The notes beneath the pieces were generated by a model, which saw only the letters and a list, made by a program, of their open reading frames with translations, was not told the DNA's origin and searched no databases. A program made the translations under genes and the position numbers. Positions 6,490 through 11,088 of a stretch of DNA of 11,088 nucleotides are shown piece by piece (positions within the stretch are counted from its first letter, which is position 1; each line of letters starts with the position of its first letter). Source of the stretch: Verrucomicrobia subdivision 3 bacterium UBA7542 (GTDB lineage: Bacteria; Verrucomicrobiota; Verrucomicrobiia; Limisphaerales; UBA11358); contig DLMG01000127.1 of NCBI GenBank assembly GCA_002479245.1, forward strand, positions 1 through 11,088, read 5' to 3'.

Positions 6490-6981
6490 ATGCGCTTGTG
6501 GACGCTGCACCCGAAGTATCTGGACGCCCGGGGGCTGGTGGCGCTCTGGCGCGAAGCGTTGCTGGCGCAAAAAGTTTTGCTCGGTGCGACCCGTGGGTAC
6601 AAGCATCATCCGCAATTGCGCCGCTTTTCCGGACTGGCCAATCCGCCCGCCGCACTGGCGAGTTATCTGGCGGCGGTACATGAAGAAGCTGTGCAACGCG
6701 GTTATAAATTTGACGCGTCCAAAATCGGCGCGCGGCGAATTCGCGGCAAATTGAAGGAAACGCGCGGCCAGTTGCTTTATGAGTGGCGGCATTTGAAACG
6801 GAAGTTGAAAAAACGCGATCCAAAAAAACACCGCGATCTTTTGCCGAAAAAAATTCCCGCGCCGCATCCGTTGTTCCGGATCGTTCCCGGCAGGGTACCG
6901 GATTGGGAAAGGGTGCGATGGGTTAACATTGCTGTTCGCCCGAGCCGCGTAGACGCGGAACTCCAAACAGACAGCGCCTGA
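6490..6981 (+). CDS. Pyrimidine-dimer DNA glycosylase (Pyr_excise family)
   Basis: A 163-residue protein resembling the bacterial branch of the T4 endonuclease V (DenV) superfamily, which starts base-excision repair of UV-induced cyclobutane dimers. Recognisable features are the N-terminal MRLWTLHPKYLD, the helix LVALWREALLAQKVL with E22 (likely equivalent to catalytic Glu23 of DenV), and the GYKHHPQLRRF segment followed by a basic helical region. In DenV the nucleophile is the amino group of Thr2; here residue 2 is Arg, so the chemistry is uncertain. ATG 6490 is chosen because family similarity starts exactly there. Upstream in-frame codons are repeat DNA. No Shine-Dalgarno is visible. The last residues (about 152-160) are encoded by an R1 repeat arm, suggesting that the original C-terminus was replaced. 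Confidence 0.78.
   Translation: MRLWTLHPKYLDARGLVALWREALLAQKVLLGATRGYKHHPQLRRFSGLANPPAALASYLAAVHEEAVQRGYKFDASKIGARRIRGKLKETRGQLLYEWRHLKRKLKKRDPKKHRDLLPKKIPAPHPLFRIVPGRVPDWERVRWVNIAVRPSRVDAELQTDSA
6945..6968. repeat. Single R1 arm inside the 3' end of the glycosylase gene
   Basis: Hairpin CCGCG-TAGA-CGCGG (6945-6958) plus AACTCCAAAC (6959-6968) matches the right-hand arm of the R1 elements. No left partner is visible nearby. It lies within the last 13 codons of the Pyr_excise gene. Confidence 0.72.
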
Positions 6982-7016
6982 ACGCGCCGCGTTTTTGCGC
7001 GAAGGAATCTGCTTGC

Positions 7017-7043
7017 TTGACAGGCCACGACCCGCTGTAATGC
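7017..7043 (+). promoter_or_regulatory. Possible promoter of the selenoprotein operon
   Basis: TTGACA at 7017-7022 is a perfect -35 hexamer, 48 nt before the proposed ATG at 7070. The -10 match is poor (TAATGC at 7038 with 15-nt spacing, or TGTAAT at 7036 with 13). It is reported because there is no other good candidate in the short gap after the preceding stop at 6981. Confidence 0.3.
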
Positions 7044-7069
7044 CAATCACGGCGACAAACTGGATAACC

Positions 7070-9172
7070 ATGAGTTCGGCGCTGAAAGAAATCATCCGGT
7101 CAGGCGTGGTCTTTTTGGGTGTGTTTCTCTTCGGAGCGAGCTTCATGGTCAATGCCGCCTCCGGCGGCGAAGCGACGGCTGCCGCGAATTCTCAATCCGG
7201 ACAGATTCAAACAGCCCATCTCGATTATAGCGAGGTCGGGTATGGCTTAATTAACTGCGGCCTCCCGGTTGTCAATCGATCCACCCCGTTCACAAAGGAA
7301 CCGGCGTTCGCCGGGAACAAAGTTGTGCGCGGCACCTTCCAGCCCGGCGGCAGCGACAGCAATTCAATCGCTTTTGCCTGGGACCGAGCCGCCGGAAAAC
7401 TTTACCTCGACCTCAATCACAACCAGGATTTGACCGACGATCCCTCCGGCGTTTTTTTGGCGCGCACAGCGAGGACGGTTTATTATCAGACGTTCACGAA
7501 CATCCACCTGCTTTTCAACACCGCATCCGGCAAATGCCAGGTGCTGGCGGACATCACCTTCTATGACAACCTTCCGCGACCGAGTTGCAACCTCGCGTTG
7601 CGCTCGTTCTGGCAGGGCAAGGTGACGTTGCAAGGACAGGACTGGCAGGTGGGCATCGTCCAAAATGGCTTGAACCAATCGGGTTCGTTCGAGAACGGCC
7701 GGTTGCTGCTGCGTCCCTGGGAAAAACGAAACCAGTCATTCAACACCTACGATGGTTCGCTCGTCACCGTTCCCTTTTCACGGAAACTTTTTGTTGACGG
7801 CCACGCCTATCAACTGGACCTGGTGGCCAGACCGCAGGACGGCGAAGCGAAGCCCGCCCTCCAATTCACGGAACAAACCGTCCCGCTTGGCGAATTGAAA
7901 ATCGCCGGCAAATTTATTCAACGGCTTGTCTTGTCGGGCGGACCGTATCTCGTGGTGCTCGATCAACCGGCAGCCAGCGTAAAAGTCCCGACCGGCAGCT
8001 ACAACCGACCCGACATCCTGCTGGAACAAAATGGCGCCGAGGCCTTCTGCAATCCCGGCCTAACGCTAGTTGGCTGGCGGATTTCCGTGGATGACAAGAC
8101 CCCGGCGGTGTTGGACGCGGGCGGGCCGTTGACCAATTCCGTCACTGCCAGCCGTCACGGGCGGGATTTGCGCCTTGATTACCGACTGGTTGGTGCGGGC
8201 GGCGAAACCTACCAACTGGCAAATCAAAATCGCTCCCAGCCGCCGGAGTTCGCGGTGTACAAGGGCGACAGGAAAATCGTGTCGGGCAAATTCGAATTTG
8301 GCTGAGGCGGCACCTGTTCGCACTCATGGCGAGTGCCTCTCACGTCCGCCGGTGAACTGAAGATCGTGGCCGTTTCCGATCTCGGAGGCCTCGGTGCGAA
8401 GGAAGGCGATCCGGTCAGTTACCATTGGACGGTCCCCAGTCTCATCCCTTCATTTCTGCCGTGGCTGGCGGTTTTGCTGCTGTTATTGACCAAGCCAAAC
8501 CGTTGCGGCCGGGCATGGTGGATCTGGCTGCCCCTCGGATGTGTGGCGGCCATGGAACAATTGTCGCAGTCAGCCTTTGAATTTCTGCCCTCGGGCACGG
8601 CAGACATGTTTCTTGAGATGGCGGGTTCGCTGGCCTTTGGCGTTGCCGCCGTCTGGCTGCTGGCGCACCAACTGGCGCGCAGCCATCGGCTCGTCACTTT
8701 CCTGTGCCTCGCGCCCACCTTGGCGGGCTTCAGCCTTTTCAGTTTTTTGGTCAGACAGGATTGGACCGTGGACGGGGCCTCCCTGGTATTGGTGATGCTG
8801 GTTCCGCTGGCCCTCAGCGTTCTTGTGGTTGCGCTGGCCATCTTTTTAGCCGGGCTGGCCTGCCGGGGTCGCTATCGTCCCTTGGGGCTGTACCTCTGGA
8901 TCTTCCTGTCACTGCTGGCGCTTTGGCTGGTGATTCTCACACCGGTCTTTGCCTTCGCAATGATTGTTTCGGGTGGTCGGTTGCCGTGGCAGGAATTCTT
9001 CGTCGTGGTTTTGGTTCTGACGGCAGCCGGGTTCGTCACGCTGTTCCCGTTCCTGGTTCTGTCTTCCGCCAACTCACTTTTCCGCGAACGGCTCAAGGCG
9101 TTGCTGCACGTGAAACCGGAGGCCCCGCCGCCACTGAATGCGCCTTTGCCCGACGACCAATTGAAAGCTTGA
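7070..9172 (+). CDS. Predicted secreted/membrane selenoprotein with in-frame UGA (Sec412), unknown function
   Basis: Conventional reading gives two genes: 7070-8305, stopping at TGA after KFEFG, and 8333-9172. Both are in the same frame with no other stop between them. Reading the TGA at 8303-8305 as selenocysteine gives one 700-residue protein. Residues 1-31 look like a signal sequence. Residues 60-411 form a beta-rich extracytoplasmic domain with an EF-hand-like loop DLNHNQDLTDD (114-124). Then come U412-GGTC416 and SHSWRVP, then about six or seven transmembrane helices from about residue 457 and a Pro-rich tail. The N-terminal domain is paralogous to the next gene. ATG 7070 begins the signal sequence; ATG 7040 is an alternative. 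No Shine-Dalgarno is clear. Function is unknown; the U-x3-C pair suggests redox or metal binding. If the TGA is a true stop, a secreted protein and an unusual headless membrane protein result. Confidence 0.62.
8306..8350 (+). promoter_or_regulatory. Candidate bacterial SECIS stem-loop 1
   Basis: Directly after the TGA, GCACTC (8320-8325) pairs with GAGTGC (8331-8336) around the loop ATGGC (8326-8330); the loop starts 20 nt after the TGA. GGCGG (8306-8310) could pair with CCGCC (8346-8350) as a lower stem. Distance and loop size fit bacterial SECIS rules (about 16-37 nt; 3-14 nt). The loop's first G is its third base, not the first or second as usual. Confidence 0.55.
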
Positions 9173-9203
9173 ACTTGATGAACAAAAAGCCAACCTTAAC
9201 ATC

Positions 9204-10481
9204 ATGAAACTTTCCAGAAAATTGATTCTGGCCGGAATGGTTCTCGCCGGCACCGCGTTCGCGCAAACCGAGCAGTGGCTGGAATACCATACCAGCGCCG
9301 AGGGCCGCGCCTACCACCAGATGGAACTGACCACCAATCCGCCACCCGGCGTCGCCCTGCCCAAGCTGAACGCGCCGCCCTATTTCGCGCGCTGGTCCAC
9401 GCCGATGGACCCCGCCGGCGGCCGCTGGCTCTGCTTCGACCGCACACGCAAGTCCGGGCCGTATGACCGGCTGTACATTGACAGCAACGGCAATGGCCGG
9501 CTGGACGACAAAACGCCCATCCAGGCGCGACTGGATTCCTACTTCGCCTTTTTTCCGCCGGCCCCCGTTGTTTTCAAGGGCGAGGACGGGCCGATCACCT
9601 ATCATCTCGTGTTCCGGTTCTATCAATACGAAAAGAGTCCCGCGCAATTGCTGGCATCGTCCGCCGGCTGGTATGAAGGCGTGGTGAATTTCGACGGCGT
9701 GAAAAAACGCATCCAACTGATTGACGGCAACGTCAACGGCACGTTTAACGACGTCGCACCGGATCCTTATGACAGCGACCGCGTCCAGGTCGAGGGCGAC
9801 AAGACCGGCGAACGTTTTTTGGGCAAAATGCTGGAAGTGGACGGAAAGCTTTTCCGGATCGAAGCCGCCCGCGACGGCGCGTTCGTCAAGGTGCAAAAGG
9901 TCCCGCCCGGCGGGATCACGCTCGGCCAGGTGCGCGTGCCGGAAAACATTTCCGAATTCGCCGCGTTCGGCGGGAACGGCCATTTCGTGCGCCAGCCGGT
10001 GAACGGCGAATTCACCCTGCCGGCGGGCAATTACCGGATCTTTCGCTGGACGATCAATCGCAAGGATGAAAAAGGCGCGGCGTGGACGCTGTCCGGCTAT
10101 AATTTCCCCAAAACCGCCGGGTTCGAGGTCGCTGCCGACAAAACTGCCGTGCTGGAAATCGGCGAGCCGGTGCAAGCCGTGCTCAAGGCGACCGAGAACC
10201 CCAACCGCCAGGTCGCCTTCAACCTCAGTTTCGTGGGGCAACAGAAGGAATCCATCGAGATGCTGCGTGACGGGCAGCGCCCGCGCGGGCCGAAATTGAT
10301 GCTGGCCAATGCCGACGGGACGTTGTGTTATACGAACACGTTCGAGTTTGGGTGAGGCGGCGTTTGTTCGCTCTCATGGCGGGAGCCCAAAAATGTTCAG
10401 CGTCCGTTGGTTGGCAACATCAAAATTTTCAGCCCGTTCCAGGTGCTGACGAGTCCGTTGACGCTCGAAGCAAAAAAATAA
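9204..10481 (+). CDS. Predicted secreted selenoprotein with in-frame UGA (Sec384), paralogue of the preceding gene
   Basis: Conventional reading stops at TGA 10353-10355 after TNTFEFG (383 residues). The frame continues as GGVCSLSWREP and then about 30 further residues to TAA at 10479-10481, giving 425 residues with U384 and C388. Residues 1-20 (MKLSRKLILAGMVLAGTAFA) are a signal peptide. Two calcium-type loops are visible: DSNGNGRLDD (93-102) and DGNVNGTFND (174-183). The segment ITLGQVRVPENISEF parallels VPLGELKIAGKFIQR in the upstream paralogue. This copy lacks the membrane domain and ends in a hydrophilic tail, so it should be periplasmic or secreted. It begins 31 nt after the previous gene, and its extended end leaves only 12 nt to the next, consistent with one operon. 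Function is unknown; this is not a recognised enzyme. If TGA is a stop, the tail is lost. Confidence 0.65.
10356..10386 (+). promoter_or_regulatory. Candidate bacterial SECIS stem-loop 2
   Basis: GCTCTC (10370-10375) pairs with GGGAGC (10381-10386), including one T-G wobble, around the loop ATGGC (10376-10380). The loop starts 20 nt after the TGA, exactly as in stem-loop 1. The third base pair is A-T there and T-A here, so the stem is preserved by a double change. Confidence 0.55.
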
Positions 10482-10493
10482 TTTGATCATCGC

Positions 10494-11069
10494 ATGAAAA
10501 CGACACGGCAATTCCTTCTGGTTTCTGCCGCTTTGGTGTTTTTGGGCGTCAGCACGCACGCCCAGACGCTGGAACGGCTACGGACCATTATTCAAAAAGC
10601 GCCGGATACCGGCACAAATGCCGGCGCGCAAAAACTCAACTGTTCCGGGACGGTCACCGACACCGCCGGCAGCCCCCTTGCCGGCGCGACGGTGGAGTAT
10701 TGGCGTTATGAGGGAAATCCGTTTCTGGCAAATCCTCTGGAATTGAAAAAACAAATCACCACGGGCACCAACGGCGCTTTTGAATTCCCGGCGTCGCGGG
10801 CGTCGGGATACCTGCTGGCGCGAAAACCGGGACTGGCCCCGGCCTGGAAACAGTTGGGCCAGCCGTTTAATTCCGTCGGCGAGACGGAAGAACGTTTGGT
10901 GCTGACTCCGCCGGCGCCGCTGGCGGGCGTGGTGGTGGACGAAGCGGAGGAATTGCGTCAGATGCGTGAGCACGCCGCGGAGCAGGCTGCGCTGTTCGGC
11001 ATCGGCAGCGACGACGAAACTGATTCTGTCGAACTGCTCACACCGCACGGCAAGCAAGCCGATCACTAA
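10494..11069 (+). CDS. Secreted protein with carboxypeptidase-regulatory-like domain, atypical C-terminus
   Basis: A 191-residue exported protein. MKTTRQFLLVSAALVFLGVSTHA is a signal peptide (cleavage before Q24). Residues about 47-147 form a beta-sandwich of the CarboxypepD_reg/SpaA-like type: LNCSGTVTDTAGSPLAGATVEYWRY, then TTGTNGAFEFPASRASGYLLARKPG, then ERLVLTPPAPLAGVVVDE, where a second domain of this type would normally begin. It is instead replaced by an acidic helical tail, EELRQMREHAAEQAALFGIG, ending at TAA. The tail does not look like this fold, so the gene may be truncated and fused to foreign sequence. It starts 12 nt after the extended end of the preceding selenoprotein candidate and is probably the third gene of the same operon. 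Such domains usually serve as surface or structural modules; no catalytic motif is seen. Confidence 0.72.
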   Translation: MKTTRQFLLVSAALVFLGVSTHAQTLERLRTIIQKAPDTGTNAGAQKLNCSGTVTDTAGSPLAGATVEYWRYEGNPFLANPLELKKQITTGTNGAFEFPASRASGYLLARKPGLAPAWKQLGQPFNSVGETEERLVLTPPAPLAGVVVDEAEELRQMREHAAEQAALFGIGSDDETDSVELLTPHGKQADH

Positions 11070-11088
11070 ATACCTTGGGAGATTCGCC

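Noticed and set aside
8303..8305. TGA as ordinary stop or pseudogene fission
   Set aside because: It was considered as the null hypothesis. It does not explain the same TGA, motif and hairpin in a second paralogue, nor the conserved coding after it. It remains possible until homologues are checked.
9093..10241. Long open frame on the minus strand opposite the second selenoprotein candidate (382 codons)
   Set aside because: It has Arg/His/Ala-rich shadow composition with no recognisable domain. The plus strand encodes a signal peptide, calcium loops and paralogy to its neighbour.
8303..10355. Genome-wide reassignment of TGA to a sense codon (for example Trp)
   Set aside because: TGA serves as the apparent normal stop for rnhC, the antitoxin, dsbD, the glycosylase and the 7070-9172 gene, and TGG is used for Trp, including right after the recoded sites.

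Overview
The window looks like a chromosomal segment of a GC-rich, free-living bacterium, most likely from the Verrucomicrobiota (Pedosphaera/Limisphaera-like). The placement is inferred from several features together: a eukaryote-like SET-domain protein, frequent absence of Shine-Dalgarno sites, secreted proteins with DxNxNG calcium loops, and many short interspersed palindromic repeats, some of which lie inside coding sequence. No marker gene fixes the taxonomy.

Left part (1-3173, + strand). A fragment resembling DUF3102 proteins is followed by ribonuclease HIII (rnhC), a type II toxin-antitoxin pair (Phd/YefM-like antitoxin overlapping a PIN-domain toxin by 4 nt), and a small SET-domain protein with a post-SET zinc cluster. 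Palindromic repeats fill the gaps.

Middle part (3174-6203, - strand). Two extracytoplasmic thiol-redox genes point left: a DsbD/ScsB-type transmembrane reductase, then a secreted redoxin with a CPFC site. The gap between them holds a degenerate tandem duplication of the last ~20 codons of dsbD plus a palindromic repeat. A further copy of that repeat family sits in frame inside dsbD. A palindrome-packed stretch (6204-6489) then leads to a small pyrimidine-dimer glycosylase (Pyr_excise family), whose last residues are themselves encoded by a repeat arm.

Right part (7070-11069, + strand). This is the most interesting region. Two paralogous secreted proteins each appear to stop at a TGA after the residues FEFG. 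In both, the frame stays open after that TGA and continues with the same motif (GGxCSxSWRxP). In both, a stem-loop sits exactly 20 nt downstream, with one compensatory base-pair change and an identical loop. The best reading is that both TGAs encode selenocysteine (U-x3-C motif). The first protein is then a 700-residue secreted/membrane selenoprotein normally split into two genes; the second has a 41-residue tail normally missed. The corrected second gene ends 12 nt before a third secreted protein with a carboxypeptidase-regulatory-like fold, so the three form a probable operon. The selenocysteine machinery is not in this window and the proposal is untested. The nearby DsbD and redoxin genes make an envelope thiol/selenol redox role plausible but do not prove a link.
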